Assembly: GCF_010078385.1 (NCBI RefSeq)
Contig: NZ_SIJC01000005.1
Coordinates: 248,001-312,000, forward strand
Direction of reading: 5' to 3'
Length of the DNA: 64,000 nucleotides
Source of the DNA: Chengkuizengella sediminis
Lineage (GTDB): Bacteria > Bacillota > Bacilli > Paenibacillales > KCTC-33759
Shown: piece by piece, positions 1-9,735 of the stretch
Position numbering within the stretch: the first letter of the stretch is position 1
Layout: the number at the start of each line of letters is the position of its first letter
Notes under the pieces: generated by a model
What the model was told of the DNA's origin: nothing
The model's input: the letters and a program-made list of their open reading frames with translations, nothing else
Databases searched by the model: none
Translations under genes and position numbers: made by a program

Positions 1-2
1 AT

Positions 3-1535
3 GAATGTTATATCTTCTCTTGTGCCGCTAAAAAAAACAAAAGTAACGGTTTTAGTGACACTAATACATCAAACGAAAATTTATACCTATTTAACAAATC
101 ATTCGAAAACAAGAAAAATGGATTTGTAGTAGGTAATGAAGCAACATTATTTGAAAATGTCAGTAAAAACAATGTTTTAAATGGCATTTTAGCGATAGAT
201 GGTGAAACAAGAATCTTAAAAAATCAAGTAATGAATAATAAAGGCAATGGAATTCAGGTGGAAAATGATGAGAATGTGATTGATCAAAATATCGCAAAAA
301 ACAACGAATTTGCAGGAATCAACATTGCAGGAAATGAGACTGCCGTTCGTTCTAATTGTCTAAGAGGCAATAATCCGGATATCTTTGTAGAAGCAATGAT
401 ACTGGGTTGTACCTTTGCAGACAACGATTGTGAAACAAGTATACCGCTAGAGCTTTGTGAAAAAAATGATGCAGTAAATGTACCAGGAGATTTTGATACT
501 ATAAACGAAGCAATAAATGATGCAAATACGTTATCTGGTTTTCAAATCAACATTGGAGAAGGAATTTTTAACGAGCAAGTTATTGTTAATAGTAAAGAAC
601 GTCTCAGAATAATAGGGTCTGACGTGTGTAGTACCATCATTGACGGTACAAATATGGGAGGAGATGGCATTACAATTAAAAGTCGCCTCAACTCATTAGA
701 AAATCTAACAGTGCAAAAATTTGAATCCAGCGGAGTAAGTATAGATGAAAAGCTTAATACTGTAAAAAAAGTTCAATCAAAAAATAACATGGAAGATGGA
801 TTTATCATCACTGATAATCAAAATCTTTTCATTCAGTGTGATTCTAAAATGAACAGGAGAAATGGATTTAATGGTGATGATGTTAATTACTTTCTCCAAT
901 GTAAAACAATTGAAAATCAAGGTCATGGTTTCATAGTTGTCGATTGTAATATATTTTTGTTTAACGAGGCAAAAAATAATCGTTCAAATGGTTTTTCATT
1001 CAATGATGAACATATTTGCATTGGAAATTGTGCTTTAAATAATAGCAGCAACGGATTTATCTCACGATTTGATGATAATTTATGGTTTCAGAATAAAGCG
1101 ATCGAAAATTCATTAAATGGTATTGAAGTAAATGAGATTACTCATATCATTTGGGGCAATGTTTGCAACAGAAATGGTAATAATGGTATTAAATTAACTG
1201 ACCAAAGTAATCGAGTTAAAAAGAATGTATGTCAAATGAATAAAGGCAATGGAATACAAGTGATTGAAACTTTTGTCTCAGAAGTCCAAGCCATCATAGA
1301 TCATAATTGCATAGAAAACAATCTAAAAGCTGGCATTATCATAGAAGATCCTACTATTGATTTCTTTGGAATCCGTTCTAACTGTTTATCCGGAAATAAT
1401 CCAGACATCCAGAATAATTCACTGGAAGAAGATAATATCGCCATCGATGAAAACAAATGTAATTCTAGCATTCCGGCTGGGCTTTGTGAAAGGCCAACTG
1501 GTCGAAAAAATCCTTTCAAATCAAAAACATTATAA
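3..1535 (+). CDS. Parallel beta-helix repeat protein (5' end outside window)
   Basis: The reading frame is open from base 3, so the start lies to the left of the window. The visible 510 residues are Asn-rich short beta-helix coils of the NosD/pectate-lyase-like kind, with recurring patterns such as N-x-x-NGF and KKNGF. About residue 158 a second module starts with VNVPGDFDTINEAI, the usual opening of a right-handed beta-helix domain (position list followed by GEGIF-EQV). The protein ends in a Cys-containing tail (KCNSSIPAGLCE) that is almost identical to the tail of the next gene. No signal peptide can be seen because the N-terminus is missing. Function is unknown: a surface or spore-associated fibre-like protein is possible. 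Confidence in the fold is high, in the role low. Confidence 0.85.
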   Translation, partial: ECYIFSCAAKKNKSNGFSDTNTSNENLYLFNKSFENKKNGFVVGNEATLFENVSKNNVLNGILAIDGETRILKNQVMNNKGNGIQVENDENVIDQNIAKNNEFAGINIAGNETAVRSNCLRGNNPDIFVEAMILGCTFADNDCETSIPLELCEKNDAVNVPGDFDTINEAINDANTLSGFQINIGEGIFNEQVIVNSKERLRIIGSDVCSTIIDGTNMGGDGITIKSRLNSLENLTVQKFESSGVSIDEKLNTVKKVQSKNNMEDGFIITDNQNLFIQCDSKMNRRNGFNGDDVNYFLQCKTIENQGHGFIVVDCNIFLFNEAKNNRSNGFSFNDEHICIGNCALNNSSNGFISRFDDNLWFQNKAIENSLNGIEVNEITHIIWGNVCNRNGNNGIKLTDQSNRVKKNVCQMNKGNGIQVIETFVSEVQAIIDHNCIENNLKAGIIIEDPTIDFFGIRSNCLSGNNPDIQNNSLEEDNIAIDENKCNSSIPAGLCERPTGRKNPFKSKTL

Positions 1536-1549
1536 TCATCCATACCCTA
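1514..1549 (+). promoter_or_regulatory. Possible mother-cell-type promoter before the second beta-helix gene
   Basis: TTTCAAATCA at 1514-1523, 17 bases, then CATACCCTA at 1541-1549. The -10 fits CATANNNTA; the upstream box is a poor version of the GTMCAAKCA box found elsewhere in this window. Confidence 0.4.
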
Positions 1550-1608
1550 AATCCTCATGATTCATATTCCTGTATTAAATTAAAAATTAGGAAGGAATGA
1601 AAACAGAT

Positions 1609-3738
1609 ATGGCAGTACGTAAAGTCCCATCTGCAGAATTTCCTACAATTAATGCTGCACTGACTACTTCTAATCCATTTGATACCATCAGAGTAGCTGA
1701 AGGTATATTTCCTGAAACCCTTATCATTGATAAGGAAGGCATTCGAATCATCGGTGCAGGTAAAGGAAAAACAATCATTGACGGTGATTCACTAGGTCCA
1801 GCAACATCTGGAATTACAATAGAAGCAAGCTTAGTCACCATCGAAAACTTAACAGTTCAGAACTTTAAAACCTCTGGCATTTTTGTTGAAAGTGAATCTA
1901 ATATTCTTCATAAAGTTCAAGTTTTAAACAATAAAATGCATGGAATTGAAGTAGTCGCTGATAAAAATATACTGGTGAAATGTGAGACCAATGGAAATGA
2001 GCAAAACGGGATTCTTTTAACACAAAGAATTAAGAATAATATTATTATCCTTTGTAAAATGATCTGTAACAAAAGAAATGGGATTTTGTTAGAAAGAATA
2101 CCGTTTGTTATTCTAGAAAACAATCTAATATACTGTTGTTTTGCCCAAAAGAACTCAATGGATGGATTTAATGTGTCTGGACGGATAAATTATATCATCT
2201 CCAGTGTTGCTATAAATAATGATGGTAACGGATTCGGTGGAAATGGTGATGGTAATATATTTCTATCCAATAAATCAATAAATAACAAGAAAAATGGATT
2301 TATGAACGGTATTTTCACAACCCTTATTCATAATTTGAGCAAAAACAATGGCTTAAATGGGATATATATCCCAGATTCTTTAGGAAAAATGATTAACAAT
2401 AAGATCATAAATAATAAACAAAATGGAGTATTAATATTAGAATTTGAATATATAATTGATCGAAATGTAATAAAAAACAATCAACTTGCTGGAATAGAGA
2501 TACAACAAGGAGGAAATGCAGCTATTCGGAGTAATTGTTTGATGAACAATAATCCAGATTTATTAGAAAGTTTCGTGGGTCTTCCCAATGCTTATGCAGA
2601 TAACAAATGTACTACGAGTATGCCACCAGGGTTATGTGATCGAAATGACGTTGTAAATGTACCAGGTGACTTTGACACAATCAATGATGCTATTCATGAT
2701 GCCGATACGCTTTCAGGGTTTACGATCAACATTGAAGAGGGAATATTTCATGAACAAGTTAATATTCCGCTAAATAAAAACCGCCTTAGAATCATAGGAG
2801 CAGATCAGTGTAAAACAATCATTGATGGTACTAATATCGAAGGTGATGGAATTACGATTGAAAGTGATACCAATTCAATAGAAAACTTAACGGTTCAAAA
2901 TTTTAAATCCAATGGAGTGTTTATTAATGGAATAAACGCTTTTTTTAATACTATTAAGGGAGTGAAGAGTATAAAGAATGCTTTAGATGGATTTCTTTTC
3001 TCGACCAAAAATTTAGATTTTAGTTTTATATACTTATGTCAGGCAAAGATGAATAAAAGAAATGGATATAACGGAGCAGATAGTGATGTAAATTACTTCA
3101 TTAAAAATCATGCGAATAAAAATAATGTTGATGGTTTTCATCTTAATAATCAAAACCTGTTATTATTAAACGAAACGAAAGAGAATGGCAATCATGGTTT
3201 TGAGTTTTTTGATGACAATAAGTGTGTCGGGAATTGTGCATTAAAAAATAACGGTAACGGCTTTTTTATAGATGATGTCGAAAACTTATTGTTTAATAAT
3301 AGAGCCATTGAAAATAAAAAGAATGGATTACAAAATGACTCTGGAAGCTCCGATAACATCATTTGGGGCAATGTATGTAACAAAAATGATGGTGATGGAA
3401 TTTTAGTAAAAGATGAAGATAATGGAGTCATAAAGAATATTTGTCAAATGAATAAAGGAAATGGAATTCAAATTAATGAAGATACAGATGTAGATAACAT
3501 CATAGACAATAACTGTGTAGAAAACAATGTGAAAGCTGGAATTATCATTGAACAAGCAAATGCTGACAACTTTGGAATCCGTTCTAACTGTTTATCTGGC
3601 AACAATCCAGATATCCAGAATAATTCACTGGAAGAAGATAATATCGCTATCGATGAAAACAAATGTAATTCTAGTATTCCAGAAGGACTATGTGAAGGGT
3701 CGTGTACTAACAAAAACTCCTCAAAATGGGTTCCCTAA
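1609..3738 (+). CDS. Parallel beta-helix repeat protein, two modules
   Basis: Start chosen at ATG 1609 (MAVRKVPS), 13 bases after AGGAAGG. The ATG at 1597 is one base from that Shine-Dalgarno and would not be used. The 709-aa protein has two consecutive beta-helix modules. Module 1 opens with VPSAEFPTINAALTTS and module 2, near residue 350, with VNVPGDFDTINDAI. Each closes with IRSNCL-x2-NNPD and a Cys-containing tail (LCDR/LCEG). No signal peptide or membrane segment is visible, so if it reaches the surface it is by mother-cell assembly or a non-classical route. It is a paralog of the preceding gene, and their last 110 bases are nearly identical. Beta-helix domains of this kind occur in polysaccharide-active and surface proteins; no catalytic residues were recognised. 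Confidence 0.88.
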   Translation: MAVRKVPSAEFPTINAALTTSNPFDTIRVAEGIFPETLIIDKEGIRIIGAGKGKTIIDGDSLGPATSGITIEASLVTIENLTVQNFKTSGIFVESESNILHKVQVLNNKMHGIEVVADKNILVKCETNGNEQNGILLTQRIKNNIIILCKMICNKRNGILLERIPFVILENNLIYCCFAQKNSMDGFNVSGRINYIISSVAINNDGNGFGGNGDGNIFLSNKSINNKKNGFMNGIFTTLIHNLSKNNGLNGIYIPDSLGKMINNKIINNKQNGVLILEFEYIIDRNVIKNNQLAGIEIQQGGNAAIRSNCLMNNNPDLLESFVGLPNAYADNKCTTSMPPGLCDRNDVVNVPGDFDTINDAIHDADTLSGFTINIEEGIFHEQVNIPLNKNRLRIIGADQCKTIIDGTNIEGDGITIESDTNSIENLTVQNFKSNGVFINGINAFFNTIKGVKSIKNALDGFLFSTKNLDFSFIYLCQAKMNKRNGYNGADSDVNYFIKNHANKNNVDGFHLNNQNLLLLNETKENGNHGFEFFDDNKCVGNCALKNNGNGFFIDDVENLLFNNRAIENKKNGLQNDSGSSDNIIWGNVCNKNDGDGILVKDEDNGVIKNICQMNKGNGIQINEDTDVDNIIDNNCVENNVKAGIIIEQANADNFGIRSNCLSGNNPDIQNNSLEEDNIAIDENKCNSSIPEGLCEGSCTNKNSSKWVP

Positions 3739-3790
3739 TAGTTCTCTTTGGTATATGATATTGTAGGATGAACTTGAGAGGAGAAATCAA

Positions 3791-4360
3791 ATGGCACAGC
3801 TTTTTTTCAGATACGGTTCTATGAATAGTGGAAAATCAATTGATATATTAAAAGTAGCACATAATTACGAGGAACACGGTAAAGAAGTATTAATCTTCAC
3901 TTCGGGTATAGATGACCGAGATGAAGTCGGTTACATTTCTTCAAGAATTGGATTTAAAAGAAAAGCCATTCCTATATACAATGATACGAATTTAATAGAT
4001 ATTGTAAAAGAACATTCAAACATCGCATGTATTCTAGTAGATGAAGTACAGTTTCTAAAAAAAGATCAAGTATTGCAATTTGCTAAAATCGTGGATGACT
4101 TTCATATTCCTGTTATCGGATATGGACTCAAAAATGATTTCCGTAATGAATTATTTGAAGGCAGTCAATACATGTTACTTTATGCTGATAAAATCGAAGA
4201 AATTAAAACGATCTGTTCCTTTTGCAGTCGTAAAGCAACGATGGTACTACGATTCGAAGATGGTAAACCTGTTTATGCAGGAGAACAGATCCAAATAGGC
4301 GGGAATGAATCATACCATTCTGTATGCCGAAAATGTTATGAGGGTAAAAAAACAGAATAA
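3791..4360 (+). CDS. tdk: Thymidine kinase
   Basis: A 189-aa type II thymidine kinase that phosphorylates thymidine to dTMP in the salvage pathway. The P-loop is GSMNSGKS (residues 9-16), the Walker B-like segment is LVDEVQF (about 88-94), and the lasso/zinc region has C-x2-C (CSFC, about 147-150) and C-x2-C (CRKC, about 181-184). Length is normal for the family. GAGAGGAG precedes the ATG by about 9 bases. In many Bacillales tdk sits beside rpmE and prfA; here it stands alone after the beta-helix genes and is convergent with mrfB. Confidence 0.95.
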   Translation: MAQLFFRYGSMNSGKSIDILKVAHNYEEHGKEVLIFTSGIDDRDEVGYISSRIGFKRKAIPIYNDTNLIDIVKEHSNIACILVDEVQFLKKDQVLQFAKIVDDFHIPVIGYGLKNDFRNELFEGSQYMLLYADKIEEIKTICSFCSRKATMVLRFEDGKPVYAGEQIQIGGNESYHSVCRKCYEGKKTE

Positions 4361-4420
4361 TGTAATAAAGCTACCTCTCTCTCAAATCTAAAATGTAACG
4401 TTGTGGAAAATATTAATTTT

Positions 4421-4443
4421 ACGCTCCTCTTATTGAGGAGTGT
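4421..4443. terminator. Hairpin between convergent tdk and mrfB
   Basis: ACGCTCCTC and GAGGAGTGT pair around a 5-base loop. The U-tract is weak on both strands, so terminator function is tentative. Confidence 0.35.
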
Positions 4444-5768
4444 TATACATTCATCTCAACTTGACATAATTTTAAACTATTTTTGACGGCTTCTTTCTTT
4501 TTAGACTTTATTTTGTTTTCCAACCTAGTTTTCCGTTTTTGAATTTCCTGCAGCACTTCAGTATATTTTTGATCCCTTTTTGATAGAGAGACTTTATTAT
4601 ACACTCTTTTCTCCGCTTCTTTTGTGTAGTAAATCGCCTGTCTATAATCCTTTTTACGATGTTCATAGTATTTTGCCAATTCTATATACGGTTCTGTATT
4701 TACCATACGTGGCTGTCCCTGCAATTCAATAAATCTCTTCCATAAAAAAACAGACGTTTCAATTTTCTTTTTTTTCTTAAAGATCATAGCTAAGGGAACA
4801 AAATAATTCGGATCTTCCTCTGTGGCTCTAGAAGTGAGCAATTCATAAACATGCTGAAACTGTTCTCTTAATTCCATTTTGTTGAACCAAAGACACAAGC
4901 GATATAACTCATCCAATTCTAAACTATTATATAAATCCGTATTCTCAAATAAAGTTGTAAAATAAATACTCAGAACAGCTAAGGTCACAATATCTACTTC
5001 ATTATGACGAAACACATCCGCTACAATGTTAGGATCTTTTTCCGCTAAATATTTAAAATACAACGTAGGTGCCATTGAACCTGGCACATCATCCACACGA
5101 TGAATTCCTAACCTTTGGTGTTCCACATGACTTAACTTACAGGAGGTTAACGTGTTTCTCCACAAACTTCTAGCTAGATATAATAAATCCAGATGTTCCA
5201 AATGTTCTCCTTCATAAGCCAATCGATGAAGTATGAATCTATTTTTGAGTAAAGGTAAGTCAAACGTTTTACCATTATAAGTAACTAGATGAGTAAAGTG
5301 TTGGAACTTCTCATTCATAAAAGCCAGCATCGCTAATTCTTCACTCGGATTGCGAATAAATAATTGCTCTACGATAAATACGTCTTCCGTATAGAAACCA
5401 ATCCCTAACATAAACGGTACGTTCCCAGCACCAATCCCCAAACCAGTTGTTTCCGTATCAAAAAATAACATTTTATCGTGTTTAATATTTGATTCTACTG
5501 ATTGCAAATTGGATAACACATCAGCACTACCTACCAATTCAGATAATGGATAGAAACCAACCTTTTGATGCAATGGAATCTTTATTTTCCTTTTCACAAA
5601 AGAACCGTATGCATTCGTTTCAGTAACTGCTCCTAACCCGTCCCATTCATCCACCCCTTTCGAATGAGAAGGGGGTTCTATCTCTTTAGCACTTGCTGAA
5701 GTTTGAGTTTTTTTCAATCTATTTAACCTGCTTTTTAGTTGGCTCAACCTTATCCCTCCACAACTCAT
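4443..5768 (-). CDS. mrfB: MrfB-like DEDD exonuclease (YprB)
   Basis: The 441-aa protein has an RNase H-like 3'-5' exonuclease domain: D-x-E in FFDTETTGLG (about residue 105), NGKTFDLP (about 170) and H-x4-D in HNEVDIVTL (about 257). A TPR-like helical C-terminus follows (ELAKYYEHRKKDY...). Basic extensions lie at both ends. In Bacillus subtilis YprA and YprB are the mitomycin repair factors MrfA (helicase) and MrfB (exonuclease), acting in an excision pathway independent of UvrABC. Here the gene follows mrfA on the same strand after 49 bases, the same operon order. Assignment rests on motifs and neighbour order. Confidence 0.9.
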   Translation of the reverse strand: MSCGGIRLSQLKSRLNRLKKTQTSASAKEIEPPSHSKGVDEWDGLGAVTETNAYGSFVKRKIKIPLHQKVGFYPLSELVGSADVLSNLQSVESNIKHDKMLFFDTETTGLGIGAGNVPFMLGIGFYTEDVFIVEQLFIRNPSEELAMLAFMNEKFQHFTHLVTYNGKTFDLPLLKNRFILHRLAYEGEHLEHLDLLYLARSLWRNTLTSCKLSHVEHQRLGIHRVDDVPGSMAPTLYFKYLAEKDPNIVADVFRHNEVDIVTLAVLSIYFTTLFENTDLYNSLELDELYRLCLWFNKMELREQFQHVYELLTSRATEEDPNYFVPLAMIFKKKKKIETSVFLWKRFIELQGQPRMVNTEPYIELAKYYEHRKKDYRQAIYYTKEAEKRVYNKVSLSKRDQKYTEVLQEIQKRKTRLENKIKSKKKEAVKNSLKLCQVEMNV

Positions 5769-5817
5769 TTAGATTTCATTGGAACATACTTCACTATTAG
5801 ATAAAAATACTTAGCTG

Positions 5818-8118
5818 TTATTGTAATTTAGCATCCTTTTCCTCAATCAAAACACTCAATAGCTCAAGAGCTAACTCTTTCCCAGTTAACCCAACCTCTT
5901 CGATTGGTCCTACACAAGCAGGACATCCGCTTAAACAAGTACAACCTTGAATTAATTCTTTTGCTTGTCGTAACAGTGCATGATGCACTTCATATAAATG
6001 TTCACTTAACCCTACTCCTCCAGGGTAGCGATCATAAAAGAAGATCGTTGGTAATTTGGTATGAATGGCTTTGACTTGTGGCACCACACGAATATCCATC
6101 GGATCACACATTAAATATAGCGGTGCAATATGAACTAATACGTTTGAAAGACCGAGTAAAGCATATTGTAGATCATTTTTGCTTCGATTTTCTAAGATAT
6201 TCTCAGCAAATGAAAACCAATACGAGCTGGTGTGCAATTCTTCTTCTGGTAAATGAATCGGACCAGACCCAATGTTTTCATGTGTTTTATATTTGATTTT
6301 TTTGAAAAACGTTGCTTTAGCGTTAACGGTTACTTCCCCATATTGAAGATCATGTGTTTTGGTTTCACTCTGTTTATCTACTTGAAGTACTTTCAATTGA
6401 ACGGCTAGGTTTGCATCAGTAAAATAGTCTACATCCACTTTCCTTACAAACGCTTTTTTCTCCTCAAAATCCAACTTTTCTACTTGGAACTGTATACCTT
6501 CATGAATGTAAATTGCCTCTTCGTGAATTAAAGTTGGTGCACTGAAACGATCGACTTCGCCAATGACCCGGCTTCCTTCTGTCATATCTATAATAATAAA
6601 GTTTTCTTGTGCAGCAGAACGCAAAGAAATATTATGGGCGGGGAACGATTGTTCCATCCAATACCAACGATCTTGCACTTGATGCAGTACCTTTTCTTCA
6701 GTTAAAAATTCCAATACTTCAAGTAATGTCTCTCCTCCAAATGTTTCTCCTTTTTCAAACGGTAATTCATAAGCAGCACATTTAATATGATCAATTAAAA
6801 TTAATAAATTATCTGCTTCAATCCTTGCTTCCTCTGGTGTTGCTTCAAAGAAGAATTTCGGATTCTGAATAATATATTGGTCTAAAGGATTACTGCTTGC
6901 AACCATAAAAGTGAGTGAGCTTTCCTGTCTCCTACCTGCTCTGCCTGATTGCTGCCATGTACTTGCAATGCTACCTGGATATCCGTTCATCACACAGGCT
7001 TGCAACTGGCCAATATCAATCCCTAATTCCAGCGCATTCGTAGAAACGACACCACGAATTTCCCCATTTCTTAATCCTCGTTCAATTTCTCTTCTTTGTT
7101 TTGGTAAATATCCTCCACGATAGCCACGAATAGATTTTGTACCAAATTCATTTTTGGTTTGCTCTTGTAAATAAGTTAATAAAATTTCAACACGCACTCT
7201 ACTTCTAGCAAACACAATCGTTTGAATACCATTTTCCAATAATAAACTTGCTAGTTTTTGAGATTCTAACACACTGCTTCTACGTATACCTAATTGTTGA
7301 TTCACAACAGGGGGATTATAAAATACAACATGTTTTTCACCCGCGGGTGCCCCATTTTTATCAATTAAGGATACTTTTTGTTCTAGTAATCGTTCTGCAT
7401 GTTCCTTCGGATTCGCAATAGTTGCTGAAGTACAAATAAATTGAGGGTTTGAGCCATAAAACTGACAAATTCGTTTTAATCGTCTTAATACGTTGGCAAC
7501 ATGACTACCAAATACCCCTCGATACGTATGTAATTCATCGATAACAATGAATTGTAGGTTCTCAAACAACTTTACCCATTTCGTATGATGTGGAAGAATA
7601 GCGGAATGTAACATATCTGGATTTGTCACTACGATATGTCCTGCATTACGTATCGCTTGCCTTGCCGTTGGTGCCGTATCTCCATCGTAGGTGTAAGCCT
7701 TTATGTCCATTTCTAATAAATTGACAATTTCATTCACTTCTGCCACTTGATCCTGGGCTAATGCTTTTGTAGGAAACATATATAAGGCTCTGGCACTGTC
7801 ATCCTCCAACAAACGTTGTAATACAGGCAAGTTATAACATAACGTTTTCCCAGAAGCCGTAGGGGTCACTGTTACGACATGATTTCCCTTATGTATTTCT
7901 TGAAAAGACTCCGCTTGGTGTGTATACAAACTTGAAATGCCTCGGTCCAAAAAAACCTGCTTCAAGTTTTCATGTATTTGTTCAGGGAATTCTGCGTAAT
8001 GTGCTTCTTTAGCTGGAATCGTATGCCAATGCGTAATTTGTGGTTTGAACTGGGACATGTTTTTAATTTCTGTGATCAGCTCATGAAGGGAATTAAATTT
8101 ACCGGTTATTTTGTTCAT
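5818..8118 (-). CDS. mrfA: MrfA-like DExH helicase with Cys4 C-terminal domain (YprA)
   Basis: A 766-aa superfamily 2 helicase. Motif I is TPTASGKT (about residue 84), motif II IDELH (about 195), motif III SATIANP (about 232) and motif VI QQSGRAGRR (about 388). The C-terminal DUF1998/MZB region has four cysteines in GCTCLSGCPACVG (about 730). This is the YprA/MrfA architecture: a 3'-5' DNA helicase that works with MrfB in mitomycin-lesion repair. It starts at an ATG behind AAGGAG and is the first gene of the mrfAB pair. All motifs needed for ATP hydrolysis are present. Confidence 0.93.
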   Translation of the reverse strand: MNKITGKFNSLHELITEIKNMSQFKPQITHWHTIPAKEAHYAEFPEQIHENLKQVFLDRGISSLYTHQAESFQEIHKGNHVVTVTPTASGKTLCYNLPVLQRLLEDDSARALYMFPTKALAQDQVAEVNEIVNLLEMDIKAYTYDGDTAPTARQAIRNAGHIVVTNPDMLHSAILPHHTKWVKLFENLQFIVIDELHTYRGVFGSHVANVLRRLKRICQFYGSNPQFICTSATIANPKEHAERLLEQKVSLIDKNGAPAGEKHVVFYNPPVVNQQLGIRRSSVLESQKLASLLLENGIQTIVFARSRVRVEILLTYLQEQTKNEFGTKSIRGYRGGYLPKQRREIERGLRNGEIRGVVSTNALELGIDIGQLQACVMNGYPGSIASTWQQSGRAGRRQESSLTFMVASSNPLDQYIIQNPKFFFEATPEEARIEADNLLILIDHIKCAAYELPFEKGETFGGETLLEVLEFLTEEKVLHQVQDRWYWMEQSFPAHNISLRSAAQENFIIIDMTEGSRVIGEVDRFSAPTLIHEEAIYIHEGIQFQVEKLDFEEKKAFVRKVDVDYFTDANLAVQLKVLQVDKQSETKTHDLQYGEVTVNAKATFFKKIKYKTHENIGSGPIHLPEEELHTSSYWFSFAENILENRSKNDLQYALLGLSNVLVHIAPLYLMCDPMDIRVVPQVKAIHTKLPTIFFYDRYPGGVGLSEHLYEVHHALLRQAKELIQGCTCLSGCPACVGPIEEVGLTGKELALELLSVLIEEKDAKLQ

Positions 8119-8271
8119 TCATATTAAACTCCTTGTTTTCATCCGTATCTCTCTTTGTCACTTGCCACTACACATATTATATCTTCCATTTTACAGAATA
8201 TATGTTCTAGGAGCAACGTTAATTTATTCAAGTCCAGTTAACAATAAGGATGTATAACTCAATTTCTCAAT

Positions 8272-8502
8272 ATGAAGAAAGGACAAAATGTAGAAATAGA
8301 ACATCTTGGTCCACCCTTTGCAAATCTTATTTTAGGTACTGTGCTAGATGTTGGAGAAGGGATTGTTTTGATTAATCAAGGGATGGTAGATAATGACGTG
8401 GCTATATCCTCTTGTGCAATAACAAGAGTGGTTCCGAATGTTTATAAGTTGAACATAACAAAAGCAGAGATACATTATTTTCTTTTCTGTAACTCTGCTT
8501 AA
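8272..8502 (+). pseudogene. Orphan C-terminal fragment of the family A Cys-motif protein
   Basis: The 76-aa frame contains only the second half of family A: G-x-x-VEIE, then LGTVLDVGEGIVL, then AISSCAITRV, matching the C-terminal beta domain of the 43.6-64 kb genes. The CDCCVCPM and CxCCEDPM motifs are absent, there is no good Shine-Dalgarno, and the upstream mother-cell-type promoter is missing or too decayed to call. It lies 35 kb from its relatives, between mrfA and a lacI-type gene. It is most likely the remnant of a former full-length gene. A functional single-domain protein is possible but less likely. Confidence 0.7.
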
Positions 8503-8522
8503 TTTTATTTTTTCTAAAAATT

Positions 8523-9545
8523 CTATCCTTTAACTAATTCCTTCTTATTCTCTCCTGTAGTCTTTCTAATTTCCAAATTAGGCATCAATACAACACGTTG
8601 TTTAGTAGTTTTTTCCTCTTTAATCTCCTTTACTAACAACTCTACAACTTGTTTACCCATATCTTGAATAGGTTGTGCGATCGTAGTTAAAGGAGGGGCA
8701 CTTATTGAAGCTAAGATTGTATTATCGAATCCAACAATGGATAAGTCTTTTGGTATTTGAATCCCTTTTTCACGAGCCGCTTGAATAGCTCCCATTGCAA
8801 GTAAATCATTACATGCGAAAATAGCAGTAGCGGGATTGTTTTCAGATAGGATTTTAGATGCCACTTCTCTTCCGCCCTCAATCGTAAAATCACTTACGTG
8901 TAATTGACGTTCATCATATGTTAATCCATGATCCTCTAACGCTTGACAGTAACCTCGAATACGCTCTTTACTGCTCATCACTGTTAAATCTTCAGCAATA
9001 ATAGAAATTTTTTGATGCCCCAATTTAATTAAGTGTGAAGTAGCTTCGTAGCCTCCCATATAATCATCTACTAATACAGTATCTACTGGAAGTGAAGGCA
9101 TATCCCTTGCAATTAATGCAATCGGTACTTTTTTCTTTAATAGATTTTGCAAAATCGTCGTATTTTGAGTTCCTGTAGCCAGTATGATTCCATCCACTCT
9201 TTTTTGCTCTAATAATGAAATATATTTGGATTCTTTGTCTATGTTATTATCCGTGCTGCACATCATCACACTAAAACCTAATTCATTCCCCATATCTTCT
9301 ACACTTCGAGCGATTTCAGCAAAAAAAGGGTTTGCGATATCTGGAATGAGGAGACCAATCGTATGTGTTCTCTTTCCCGTTAATGCCGAAGCAACAATAC
9401 TTGGGTGATAATCAAGATCCTTCATGACCTTCATGACCTTTTGCTTGGTTTTATCCCCGATCCTACCTGTATTATTAATCACTTTTGATACAGTTGCTAT
9501 CGATACACCAGCTTCACGTGCAATGTCGTAAATCGTAGGTTTCAT
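8523..9545 (-). CDS. LacI-family transcriptional regulator downstream of the iol operon
   Basis: A 340-aa LacI/GalR protein. The N-terminal helix-turn-helix is TIYDIAREAGVSIATVSKVI (residues 3-22) with the hinge near 45-60, followed by a periplasmic-binding-protein-like effector domain (IGLLIPDIANPFF onward, GFDNTILASISAPPLTTI near the end). It lies on the same strand 190 bases after iolA, with a terminator hairpin between. Helices of this type usually read AAGCGCTT-like palindromes, and a perfect one (TAAGCGCTTA) lies upstream of iolG. It is probably the repressor of the inositol genes, replacing the DeoR-type IolR of Bacillus subtilis. The effector is not known. Confidence 0.9.
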   Translation of the reverse strand: MKPTIYDIAREAGVSIATVSKVINNTGRIGDKTKQKVMKVMKDLDYHPSIVASALTGKRTHTIGLLIPDIANPFFAEIARSVEDMGNELGFSVMMCSTDNNIDKESKYISLLEQKRVDGIILATGTQNTTILQNLLKKKVPIALIARDMPSLPVDTVLVDDYMGGYEATSHLIKLGHQKISIIAEDLTVMSSKERIRGYCQALEDHGLTYDERQLHVSDFTIEGGREVASKILSENNPATAIFACNDLLAMGAIQAAREKGIQIPKDLSIVGFDNTILASISAPPLTTIAQPIQDMGKQVVELLVKEIKEEKTTKQRVVLMPNLEIRKTTGENKKELVKG

Positions 9546-9664
9546 GATATAAAAACTCCTTCTAGCTTATTTCGTTCACCTTTTTCAATCATTATACTCC
9601 AAATATAGAAAAAAAACTTATTTCGTATAGTGTAACTATGAATTCCATATATAACATGAAGAAC

Positions 9665-9687
9665 AAGAACCGCCAGAGGCGGTTCTT
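9665..9687 (-). terminator. Hairpin after iolA
   Basis: AAGAACCGCC and GGCGGTTCTT form a 10-bp stem with a 3-base loop, just downstream of iolA. The U-tract is short (TTGTTCTT), so it may allow partial read-through into the regulator gene. Confidence 0.6.
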
Positions 9688-9735
9688 CAGTTATTGTTTA
9701 TATCGAAAAATCCTTACTAAAAGATATACATTTGA

